DNA from: Ichthyophonus hoferi
Taxonomy: Eukaryota; Opisthokonta; Ichthyosporea; Ichthyophonida; Ichthyophonidae
Length of the DNA stretch: 64,000 bases
Assembly: GCA_002751075.1 (NCBI GenBank)
Contig: NAOQ01000060.1
Span: 150,423-214,422, forward strand
Direction of reading: 5' to 3'
A program made the position numbers and the translations under genes. Numbering within the stretch: position 1 is the first letter of the stretch; each line of letters opens with the position of its first letter. The notes under the pieces were generated by a model, which saw only the letters and a list, made by a program, of their open reading frames with translations, was not told the DNA's origin and ran no database searches. Below, in pieces: positions 1 through 12,600 of this stretch.

Positions 1-339
1 TACTGTACGTTCTTTATCTAGATTGTTTATTTTTTTTAATCTGTATGTATATGTATTTGTATGTGTATATGTGTATATATATGTGTATGGATATATCTAT
101 CTATCTGTATATGTACATGTATATACATGCATACGGCTATATATAGTATAGCACATTGACATGCATCAGTACATCCATACGCATATATATATTTACATAT
201 ATACATATACACATTCACACATATATATCTTATAGCATTCGGGGCAGTCTCTTATTGAGCACTATGATAGCCCACTGAATCTTAATTAAATATAATATTA
301 CTTAACACCATTTACATTGCTTTACCTTTCCCTATAAAG
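1..339. other. AT-rich leader, probably intron of TopBP1-like gene
   Basis: I find no exon here. Positions about 40-235 are TATG/TATA-type simple sequence. The first coding exon seen starts at 340 in phase 0 and corresponds to the middle of BRCT1, so this stretch is most likely the end of an intron whose upstream exons lie outside the window. Confidence 0.5.
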
Positions 340-3300
340 GCTGTACGAACTAGAAAGGTTCTGCTCTTATCACCAACATATATAGATGAGTTAAGTATAT
401 TATTCCGGCAATATCACAGGTAGGTTTCCTGTATATTAAATTTTGATTTTGTTTTAATTTTCAAAAATGAATTTACGCCTATATCCATTAATCTGAACAT
501 TGTATATCGTTTATGTCACGTTTAAATTGTTATTTTTTATTATTTGTATCAGATCTTATTGTTAAAAATTAGCAAGAAATTGACGTGTTGTTAAGTTAAA
601 CTATAAATTTGTTTTACTGGTGATATTTTGCCAACTATATTGTAATGTTTAAAAGCTCTTAATACTAAACTCCATATAAACCTATTATAGCTCAGACTTA
701 AGCCTTGTAGACAAAACTTTATATTTTACAGTGTCCATTATGTATACTGTCTTTAAGAGCATACATGTTATACGTGATATGCGTAATGTCTATTGGTTTA
801 CCTCCCACCAACGCCATGTAGCTCACACAGAAATTTATTCCAAAGACATACATATACACATACATTACTTATATATATAAATTTAACTTTCATCTAAAGA
901 GGCATGCCACTTAATCAAACTTTGGTGTCTATGTCATATTATATACTTCTTAGACTGTATTATAGATTAATTATACTATCTTGTTCCCTCTCTTACGTGT
1001 ACTTATCTATCATAACACCTAACTATCCCCTTTTCCACCCTCTCCACCCCACCCCTCCTCTCTCCTTCCTACATATCCTCTTGTTTTACATACCCCCTAT
1101 GTCGACCTAATTACAACATATCCTACAATTATCTGATTCCATTGGGTTTTCCCCTGCAGAGAATCGGGTACAAGTACGATTAATATACGGCTTCCTGACA
1201 CTACAACCCATAAAGTCTTACCCCTTGCAGGCGCCCGCATAACAGCAACTGGCCTGTCAAGTAAGCATTTGATCTTAAGCTAAATTAGCGGTATAATTGG
1301 ACTAATAGAGTTACTAGATCTTTGTTTCTATTGGTCCAGTGGGAGATTAAAATATATTTTATTTGGCTTAGAGTTTATAAGAAAAGGGAGTAAATAGCTA
1401 AAAACGCTATGCGGAGGAGTGAAAATGATTGGCAGTAGTAATGACATCGTGGTGGGGATCGTCCATTCATTGGATATATATCATGTAATTTGTATTGGAG
1501 TTGACTATATAATCCCATCGAGAATATAGTTTAGGAAGGGGTAGTGGTGGCTGTAATGGTATTGCTGGCGTGGGATTTCCTTCTCTATCTCGAGTAAATA
1601 CATATTTTCACGCCATTTTGATGCAATTATCAATTAAGTTATTTTTAAATAATAAGACCTGGTTAGTTATGTATGTATGTATGTGTCAGTAGATAGATAG
1701 GGATAAAATTAAAATGGGCAACCAGTAATAGGTGTTATTCCCTTATCATATTTGGGTTTACAGAAGATCAGAGGATAGAACTCAAGAATAAAATTGAACA
1801 ATTAGGAGGCAAGTATACAGGTAGGTCACTGTTGATATGTACAATGTAATATTGGCAGGCATACCTGGTTGTTAAGGGCATTTTACTACGGTAATTGTCT
1901 GTCAGCATACCATACCATATGCCTGTCAATATCCACTAATAATGAAGATGCATAATGAAAGGTGTAATTTGAATATGTTTATTTGCAGTTGCCTAATGTA
2001 TTTCTTTTATTTAGGTACGAATTAATTACTGTATAGCATACATACATGTGTTTTTAAACGATAATATAATGCTCACGAAATAAACTAAATACAGTACTAC
2101 AGGCATGATGGAGTCTATAGCACATAACATAGCATCCTAACTTTAATCAATTTCTTGCAGGCGAACTTACATCCAACTGCACACATCTTCTAGCTCTAGA
2201 GCGGCAAGGAGTGAAATATAACTATGCAATACAGCACAACATATTGGTGTTAAACCCCGATTGGCTGACACATAGTTCCAAGGACATATTGATTGGCAGT
2301 GAATGGTATGATTTAGAATCTTTCTCTTTCAGTCAGCCTTCCATTTTTTTTTTTTTTTTTTGCTTTGCGCTTTATATTTATATATATGTTTTTCTCTATC
2401 TCTCTATGTTTTTGTGTCTGTCACTTCTATCATACATCTAACTAGTATCGGTTACTGTTTAAAATAGTCCTCACAGCCCTACCTCTAGTCTCTGTCGCCA
2501 TAGTTTTGCTTCTTCCACCCTTTCCCTCTCCCTTTCCCACCCTCTCTTTCCTCACCCTCCCTCTCTCTCTGCATATATACTACCGTTTCTTCCATGAACT
2601 CTAAATATAGGTTATCTTGATGCAGGTGTCGTGACGAAACACGTTATCTCTTAGATCCTAAACAATCACAATCGTCTCCATCGAGAAGCATGTCTGGGCC
2701 AATCACTGATCTAATTCGCATTGAAGAGAGCCAATACACGTTTGGGCCAGCGAACCCCTGCCCGTCTTTTAGCATCTCTGATCTAGGAGCCTCACTGGAT
2801 GATTGCAGCATGAACAGATGTAAAGAAAGCTTTAGTGCACGCATTAGCTTTCGTTGTTATTTACATTGTATTCCTAAGCTACACACCATTTTTGTATTAT
2901 TTACTTTGTGATGTCATATTAGTTATTAGGTTTGTTGGTAGAGATCATAGAAAATATATATTGTATGTAGGATGTTGAGTCAACAATCTGCACCTTCTTG
3001 AGCTGATCTTCCTGGCTTTTATATAATTGATTTGTAGTTATGTTAAGTATGTTATGCCAATTTTTATTTTGATTATGGTAATGATCACATAATTTTATCG
3101 CCGCTAATCAAAGGTTGGAAGGTGGTAACCATTACTATGTGAACTATGTACTACGTGTATATGGACATTTTATAAGATAATCACATACATATATATGATA
3201 TAAGATATATTATGATTGAGTGATGACTAACCATAATTGACACCTAGATCTACCTCGACTGAAAAGGACCGAGTCTTCTCCTCAATGGGGATTGGATGAT

Positions 3301-5106
3301 GAGGCCAATCAGGCCGTTGAGAAGTAAGGGCCTATTATATTCTATGGTTAATTCTATTAAAATTATCTCATAAATTATGACGCAATTACTTATATTACTG
3401 TCATGTTGTGGCTTTCTTAGGTTCTATTACAATATTATAATCCTCTCAATGCCATTTCTTTTATAATGATACCCTTTTGACAACTATCTTGAATTTTAGA
3501 ACTATGTACTCTATTCTACACTGTATTCCACACTATATTCTACACTATACCATATATGACATTTACCAGTACTTGTTAATACAGGAGAGGAATGAAGCGA
3601 CACATGTCTATGGATAGTGGAAAAAAGAATAATCTTGGACAGCATTCGGTATGTAACATCTGTCAACGTGCACTATTCATGTCTAATATAGTATTAGGTG
3701 TTGCATTATATGTGGGTATGACTATTTCACAACACAAAGTGTCCAATCACTATCACTACAGTCATCTGACTTGGACCCTTTTTTAATTTTTACATTTTTT
3801 ATTTGTTCTGCTTATATACATACTTATATATATCGACATAGATATTACAAATAATTATGTAAATACTATTGAAAATTTAGTTATAACAATATTGTGTTTC
3901 AATTTGTATTTTTCTCTGGCTATATAGTTTAGTTTCTATCTTTTACCTTTACGACGTTTTTCCTTTTAAAGTAATTTTTTTTTTCTTTTCTTTTTCTTTT
4001 CTAATATATATTTATTGTAGGTATGCCAGTTGTACTATCTAAGTTTTATTTATTCTTCTTTTTCATCGTTACAGGCCAGGGATATGATAGAAATCAACAG
4101 AATGAAGCGCGGTAAATCTCAAAGAACCCAGACCAAGCCACAAAGTAACCATTACTCGATAGACGTATTACTGTTTTTACGGCAATATTTCTCTTTTATT
4201 TCACCTTTACCTTTCTCTTTCTCTCTCTTTCCTCTTCATATATGTCGTATCACCCATGGCACCATAATACGACTGCACAGCTTGTGCATAGTTTTAGGTG
4301 TATGGCATGTACTATAGTACACTATATACTGTATAATATGAGTGAGGCTGAATGTGAAGTACATTGTGCCCGCAATGCCTTTGTGGCATGTATTATAATA
4401 TACAATTAACTATAGATACATACATAAGCATCAGACGCATTTCTCTTTGGATGCCTATTAACGAACAACAACCCTACTAAAATATATCTGATATGACGGT
4501 CTGTATTTCACGGGATACTCATACTCAATAATAATTATATTAAACTCGTATTAGTTTTAGTTCATCTCATTAATCGGTAAATACAGAAGGCTATGTATGT
4601 ATAGGAGTGTTTGTCTTATAGTGTGTCATATCACCGTCACGCTATTACTATAAGCAAAGAAGATAATAATTATAAATTAATTATAAATTAATTATAAATT
4701 ATCAATCATAATTAATCCACCTCTCTATCTCTCTATTGGAACTACAGGACATACTTTGACTGCTATGGAGTTGTGTGCGACAGAAGAAGAGATAGCTTTA
4801 GATAAGCAATTGAGTAAAACTGCACACGGGGCGACCCCATTTCTTAGGGATTGTCAAGTACATTTAAGTGGATTTGGAGCGACTCCGGAGAGAGAGACCA
4901 GGATGAGAAGAATATTATTACATGGTGAAGGTGAGTCTATGTAATGAGGCTTAAGTGTATGTGTGCATGCATGCATGTATGTATGTATGTAAGTATGTAA
5001 GTATGTATGTGTGTATGTAGGTATGCAGGTAGGTATATGTGTATGTATGTCTGTATGTATGTATGTATGGTCTGTATGTATGTAGGTAGGTATATGTGTA
5101 TATATG

Positions 5107-5140
<34 letters not shown>

Positions 5141-6850
5141 TGTATGTATATATGTATGTATATATGTCTGTATGCGTATAACTGAAAGATATTGTTGTGT
5201 ATACTAGTATTAGTATTAGATCCAATTATAACGTAATATTGCAAATTTAGTATTTAGCCATATATATGATTTTACGACTGTATACGTCTTTCTTTCCTTT
5301 ACAATGTTAATCTCATTTTATCATTGGTTACCCACAGCAACACGTGTTTCCCGACTTGGTAATCTAGTTACACACATGGTAGTGGGGGGCTTCCACCAAC
5401 CAGATTTCTGTACTATCCATGCAATGGCCATAGGCCCCGTGATTGTCCCGGCTAAATGGGTGTGTGTTATTATATTGTTTAACAATTAACTTGTATGGTT
5501 GCATCTGGTTAGGTTGTAGATGCATAGAGTTTAGATAGGAGAAAGTGAGGGGTACACATATTCACACATACATGTAGGTACAGTTATGTTTTGTATTGTG
5601 TTGTGTATGTATGTTTTGTATGTTATATGGTATATGGTATATGTTATATAATATAGTATATGTCATATGGTAGATGGTATAGGGTATACAGGCTGAAATA
5701 GTAAGAATAATAATCATAATAATTATGTAAGTGATACGCATGATTGGAATGAGATAAGTTTATATTGACTATATGCTATATTCTACATGTCCTTTCTATT
5801 CCTTGTGTACTTAAAGTTGCTTTTTTCTTGAGGCTAAACTAACTTTGTTCTTTTAACGCATATATTTAAGTACGTAGATTTACAGTACTGTATATTGCAG
5901 GTATGTATATACTTAGGCTTAAAGTAATATATTCTATATACACCTACTTACATACATACCAACATACATAAATACTTATATACCTACACACAATCATTAT
6001 ATTATGCATACATACATACATACTTACTTACCTATATACATGCACATAAAGCTAGTGGATAGTTTCAAAGCCGGAAAGATGTTGCCAACCCACCTATACC
6101 GTCTGGAAATTATTCCATCTGATGATGGTAAAGGGACCTTTCAGTTGGCCTATCATAGCATGCCGCTTATATCTACACATGTAAGTAACCTATCTACTTA
6201 TCTCCTTTTTGAATAGGCTTGCATTCTTATGTATTACAATTTCTAGTGATTAAGCAAAAATATGATTGGGATAGATTCTTCAAACCTCGGTGGTAAGGTA
6301 AGTTAGTTAGGTATTCCAATTTTCTCTTCCTATTAGCCTATTCGCTAGTTAATGTTTAGATTGATTGTGTTACGCTATTCTTAGGAAATAATGTAGTGGT
6401 GTATGCAGCTTAATCCTGAGCCGCCTGGCTGTAATACCCAATACTCATGTGATGATCAGGAGAACGGACCATTGATGTCTAGATCACGGTAGGTTCTTAG
6501 GCCCTGATTGATGATATATCATACTGCTAGTGCATTTATCATTGCATACCTAGTTACCCAATGTAATATATATATATATATATATCTGTGCCTACGCTAG
6601 CTTTACTAATAAATTATTCATTTACTACAGCAATCTGACTCTGACTAGCAACGAAATGAAGTCCCTATCTTTGTCCACTATATCAATATGTACAACTATA
6701 AATGAGACCGAGCGATCAACTAACTTATTTAGGCAGCCTACACGGCACACCCAAGAGTTTAGACGCCGCGATTTATTGAATGCACCTGGCCAGGCTTTTA
6801 AGCATACTAGAGGTGTTCTGAGCGAGAAGTGCGTGTTTACTGATAATTAG
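340..6850 (+). CDS. TOPBP1: TopBP1-like BRCT-repeat protein, 3' part (5' end outside window)
   Basis: TopBP1/Dpb11 proteins are nuclear scaffolds that bind phosphorylated replication and checkpoint partners through BRCT domains. Thirteen exons join in frame: 340-419, 1160-1260, 1764-1820, 2161-2305, 2626-2819, 3248-3323, 3585-3648, 4075-4111, 4748-4930, 5338-5459, 6052-6180, 6409-6488, 6631-6850 (495 codons in window). The first exon matches the end of BRCT1 (KVLLLSPTYI). BRCT2 follows, with ITATGLS, the NCTHL strand and the NPDWL tryptophan. After a polar linker comes BRCT3 (FLRDCQVHLSGF, THMVVGG, PAKWLVDSFKAG). Exon borders in BRCT3 fall exactly where human TopBP1 needs them. The odd point is the end: a Ser/Arg-rich tail and a TAG follow BRCT3, with nothing resembling BRCT4-8 or the ATR-activating region before the next gene at 9628. 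It could be a short paralogue or an isoform. The family call is secure; completeness is not. Confidence 0.85.
4955..5172. repeat. (TATG)n microsatellite
   Basis: Tetranucleotide array with TAGG and TATA interruptions, inside the TopBP1-like intron 4931-5337. It gives long false ORFs rich in Tyr, Val, Cys and Met on the plus strand and Thr, His, Ile and Tyr on the minus strand, which are not genes. Confidence 0.9.
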
Positions 6851-7542
6851 TAGTTATGAATGTACCTAGATTATATGGTATTTATGTTGATGTAGTATTG
6901 TGTTTGGCTTACTAGGGCTATACATACATAAATCTTAGATAGTCTGAATGTTTTTTCTGTCAAGCTATGTGGTAGGTATGCGTATATAATTAATTTATAA
7001 TTATTGTGAGAAGTATTTAGTTGCCAAGCTTTTAAATTATTAGTAGGATTGGTGCCATGCATCCTTTTAATGAGGAGTAATGTTTGGTTTTTTTTAGTTG
7101 AAATACTAATCATTGTAAACCTTTTTTTGTTGCATTAACTTACACTATATCCTTGAAGCATATGCTATTCTTTACAACACTGTTCTATTTCAATTGGATG
7201 TTGTTGTGATTTTTGTTGCAGTTATTGTAACATATTATTACCAATAGAAACTATGCTATCTTTTTTTTTTAGTTAGATTATGATAAGGTAGACGTAGAAA
7301 ACTAGGATGATGTAGTTTTTATTAACTTGTATGTTGCAATTAACAACATATACTTGTGGTATATGTTGAGGGCATACGCTGTGAGACAAGAAAAACATGC
7401 ATATGCAAGGACCCTCATGATATGTAGTAGAGTAGTACCTTATTACTCTCTCTAGCATGCCAATCAAATTCTTCGTTTAAAAAGAGTTTGAGGATTATAG
7501 AGGGACCAATATGACATTAGTTAGTTAAATAATGTATATATG

Positions 7543-7548
7543 AATAAA
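7543..7548 (+). terminator. Candidate poly(A) signal of TopBP1-like gene
   Basis: AATAAA lies about 690 bases after the TAG at 6848-6850. In DNA this AT-rich the hexamer occurs often by chance. Confidence 0.3.
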
Positions 7549-8300
7549 ATGATTGTTCTGTTCTTTAACTTTTAGCATTCATTGGTTGAATTATTACTGT
7601 AATTATTTTTGCGTTGATGCCATTGAACTATAAGCGTATTTTTTAGTGTATTTATAATATACAGTTTCAAAATATAAAAATAATAATGATGAATTATGTT
7701 GTCTAGGAAATATGGCAAATGGAAAGAATTTAAGAATAACTCTATGCACTAACATATTTGTGTGAATGATTTATTTACATACTTGCTTTTTATATATAGA
7801 AAATACCAATAAAGCCAATACAATATTATAAAATATAGTAATAAAAATTAAAACAACTTTTAATATCATACAATATAAATATAATCTAATCCAATCCAAT
7901 CCAATCCCATTCAATATATATGTTAAGGTTTCAATCATTACAGACTTCAGCTAAAGGACTATTTGAGCTCTATAACTTGTAAAACCAAGTTGAATATATA
8001 ATAATAATAAAAAGGGCAAATAATAAATGAATGAATGATGTGTAACGATTTAATCGTAGCAATTTACTAGAAAAAAGAGAGTTAAAAAGGGTTAACAAGA
8101 GACCCCAGTGGAGCATAACAAGGAAAATTGAGAAAGCTATTTATAGACCCTGGAGGTGGCTCTTACTAATTTGAATATTATAGTAAACTTAAAATATTTC
8201 TACGCTATACTAATATGTTGGCTAATATGTAATGTGACTAAATGGTACATAATTATTCACTAAAGGAAACAAATATTATGCTATATTGTATTGTTTTTAA

Positions 8301-8370
8301 TTTTATTAAATTATATTAAATTAATTATATTAAATTATATTAAATTATATTAAATTATATTAAATTATAT
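8301..8370. repeat. TTAAATTATA-type tandem repeat
   Basis: Reiterated TTAAATTATA decamers, pure A/T, in intergenic DNA. Confidence 0.8.
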
Positions 8371-9627
8371 AAGGTTATGTTGAACTGTATCTCAGTATTA
8401 TTCAATATTAAAGTATATTAATTATTTAAATGTACTATGTTATTCGATATTAATTAATAATAAACTGTATTAATTATTAAATAATATAATATATAATATT
8501 AATTAGCCATGAAATATAATTCTAATTCAAGTATTCATTATGCAATTAAACCTATTGGAGGCGCACTCGTTGTAAATTGGCGGTACTGCATGCACGATAG
8601 TGATAATTACAATCACTTTTAAGTTAATTTTTAATGACAAACAGTAACCTAAAATAACAAGATATATATTTGTTGACTTATGTAAGTGTGGCAATATTTT
8701 GATGTTTTGATGTTATTGTGTTGTTGCTTAAATTTTGTTATCTTGTTGTTATAGTTTTGTATAGTGCATGTAGGGTGTATGATTGAGAATATTTATGTAA
8801 CATAAATAATGGGGTAAGGTCTGGGCTGTAGTGTTATTGCAATAGAATAATAATCGAAAGATAGTCATAAATGTGTAGTGGTATATTGTTGAAGTCATAA
8901 ATATATAGTGTTATAATAGTATAATCCTTATTAATATAACCAGACCACTAACATAGGTAGGTGTATTTTGTGCTACAACATTCAATCTACTACACCTACA
9001 CCCTACAGCATAGCACATATAACACATTGTAATATTTTATTTATATATTATCTATTGTTTTACGATAAGTTGGGTTACTGTAACAAACTCTTAGGAGGGA
9101 AGTCATATTGAAACTTCCATATACTTCCTGTTATGTTCACTAGTATACGGTGTGCAATACATAACATGTGGTAGTCCTTACATATAAATATGGGTGAGTA
9201 AGTGTGTATATATAGGTACGTATGTAGGTGCATGATAGATCTTAACTAGGAACACAATACTGGATGATTGTATCTGTATGGCCATAGAGTATGGATATAT
9301 GGATGGTGTAGTATACCAACATCGTTGTATGTTTGTATATAATAATATATGTATAGTGTGTTACGTTAAGCATATAACGCATATTCTTATTACCTCATAT
9401 GCAGTTCACTCCCTTTAAAATTATATCAACCCTTTTAGCTGGTTGTAGTTAAACTACATTCTCCAATGTACCAATATGCACTACCACCGAGTATTTAAAA
9501 ATAACCAAAATTTTAAAGTGTATTTTTATTGGCTTACAACTTTTATAATGCGCCATTTTGTGTATTTTAATATAACTAACATTTAAACGTGTATGTTTAT
9601 TGGTTTAGAATCTTATTCCACTAGATT

Positions 9628-12600
9628 ATGTCAAGTGGTGGATCGGGCAATGGGCCCATTCCTCCTAGATGGAGACGGTGCCCACCAATGGGAAGTGTCG
9701 TACGAAGTAAGATAACCTGAAATGATTGGACAGAGATATGTAGCGGTTCGAAGGTTATATATATGAGTCCCGGGATAGGTCGGTTGGTAGTTCATAGTTT
9801 AGTGTTCGTTTTACAAGAAATACACACATATATGTATACTTGATATAATACATATACCAGCCTATACCATTAACACCTTCTCTCTCTCCCTCTCACTCGC
9901 TCTGCTAGACACTCGTTTTTTACCTTTCAAAACCCCTCTGGACCCTAAATATGACTCTAATCTCCCTGAAGAATACCGCTTTAACCTAGATGATCTATTT
10001 AACACATGTGCCGAGAACTTTGTAAGTGAAGTATTTAGTGTGTATGTAATGTATGGTGTATAGGATATAGTGCATATTTTGTATGGTATTAAGATATCTT
10101 GCAATGATGTATTTTTCATATTTTTTTCTCTCGTGTAAACGAGAGCTATTTTTATTGATCTGATCTATTTTTATTATTTCAATATAATAGGGTATTCTGA
10201 ATTGGATAGTGATAATAAAAATATTTAATTCATAATAATAACCCTTTTATTGGTCGATATTTGAAAAGGGCATAATCACAGTTCTATACAATGTTCATAA
10301 TACTGTAGGTTACAAAATTGAAATTTTACTGGGCGACTCTAATTGGATATTAAGGAATCAGTGAGACATATGTGTGTAGATAGTACAAGTAATCACCGGC
10401 ATATAACTTTCAATTAATTAGTTGCCCAATTAAATAATTAATGTGTTGTTTATTTGGCTATTTATTAATGAGAAAGAATAAAGGATATTGACTAATATAA
10501 GAGAAAAAAGAAATGAATGTACATAAATGGAAAGTATAAATATACATATACACATACATACCATTTCTACTATACACATACAAATAAAAGGAAAATGGTG
10601 AAAGTGATAACACGGGAGTTTGTTAATGTTCTGTAGTAGTTATTAAAATTTTATAGATGAAGTAGGTAGAATAATATAGGACTATGTAGATAGGATTGGA
10701 CCGGATTATATAGGATTATGTAGTGAAATACACATTATTGTACTAAATTATATAGATATGTATCGCAAACATACGTCTACATAAGATTTGGATATGGTTC
10801 AGCATGATAATAAACCAGTGATTAATCGAGCTATAAACACACTGGTAGTTGGAGTTAGGTATGATAGTGGACTTGACCAAGACAGATCGCTACTATGACA
10901 AAAATGAAGTTGAATCAAGAAACTGCAAATATGTTAAAATACGCTGTGATGGGTAGGTTATGACATAGTATGTTAGTATGTAATATTGTAATATACAGTG
11001 TTTATAGTATTTGTTATAGTATGTTAGTAAATAGTATGTAATATACAGTGTTTATAGTATTTGGTATAGTATGCTAGTATATAGTTTGTAATATACAGTG
11101 TTTATAGTATTTAGTGTAGGATGTTAGTATATAGTATACCATATTTATAGCATTTAGTATAGCATGTTAGTATATAGTATACCGTCTTTAGCATTTAGTA
11201 TAGTATGCTAGTATATAGTATACCATATTTATAGCATTTAGCATAGTATGTTAGTATATATTATACCATATTTATAGCATTTAGTATAGTATGTTAGTAT
11301 ATAGTATATCATATTTATAGCATTTAGTATAGTATGTTAGTATATAGTATACCATATTTATAGCATTTAGTATAGTGTAGTTTGTAGTATACAATATTTA
11401 TAATATTAGTAGCATAGTGTGTACATTGTAATATATATAGTAGATCATATCTTCTTTTCCTTTTGAAGTAGCAAATAGTTTTTATTTTACCCACCTACCT
11501 TCCTTATTTTCTGACTGTTTGACGATCACAAATGAACTGCGTCACAGTAACATATCATTATATTACACTATACACTACGTCATCATTGCATCATCAACCC
11601 CTTGGTTACCTAACCCCATAGTATCTCCACCAATATTTGTTCACTTTATGTTATCTATAATAACCATTGCTCGCTTTACATGCATTAATTTATTGTTAGG
11701 GCTTGATTGCACTTATCATTAAGGACTGACTTATGATATTCTATTGTTTGATCGTATGAACTTTATACTTTCTTCATATATATTTAGATGAATTAATCAT
11801 TTTTTTNTTTTTTTTTTTTTTTTTTTTTTTTTTTTTTCAATATATATGTCTTTAGTGGATCCTAACATCCCAACACGAGGGCCCTTGTGGTTGAGCCATA
11901 ACAAAATCCACCTATGTTCATAAGGGTGTAAATTTGTAACCATATGAAGTTATTTATGGCACATGCTGATTGGTTGCAATACAGTCACGGTGAATGCCCG
12001 GATGAAGAAGCAGTGCTAAAATTCAATCGACTATGTTCCAAATACTGGGAAAAGAATCCAGATAAATATATTGGTCAGTAATGTAGTACGATTAGCATAG
12101 CTCTGCTATCGGATATATGTATTTATCCCTACTAAACGGTTCACTACCTCTACATAGTAGCATGGAACTATATATGCATTCTGATTCTCGGATTTCTCCT
12201 ATACTTTACTGGCTTATCTTCTCACTAATATAATCATTATTTACAACTTTTTTAATAGGTTTCCCGCATTGGCTTATCGTTTAATCCTGATGAATGGGAA
12301 CCTGGCAGGCTAAATACATGTGATTTATATTGATGTTAGTATTGTATCTGTAATTAATAATGAATTAATAATTAATAATCAAGCACAGGTCAGCATGACC
12401 TCTTTTTATATTGCATAGTCAGTAGTGGGTAAAATATGACCTGAAGTCTATATATTTGCTTTCGTTGATTGGAGATATATCATGTAGCCATATAATCCTA
12501 TAGTCCTAACTGCGACTGACCACTACATTATCGAAGCGCCGAAGACACACATAAACCCTTTTATTTATGGAATATATAATATATAATATATAATATATAA

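Larger units (their letters stand above)
6851..9627. other. Intergenic region between TopBP1-like gene and RNGTT
   Basis: No exon with coding bias and paired splice sites was found on either strand. The region holds a candidate poly(A) signal at 7543-7548, a TTAAATTATA-type array at 8301-8370, and two ATTGG (inverted CCAAT) motifs near 9537 and 9599, just upstream of the RNGTT start. The last few hundred bases are the likely RNGTT promoter. Confidence 0.6.

Noticed and set aside
4854-5244. Minus-strand frames rich in Tyr-Ile-His-Thr
   Set aside because: Translation of a TATG microsatellite; similar peptides arise at 13112-13441, 24772-25127 and 27678-27890.
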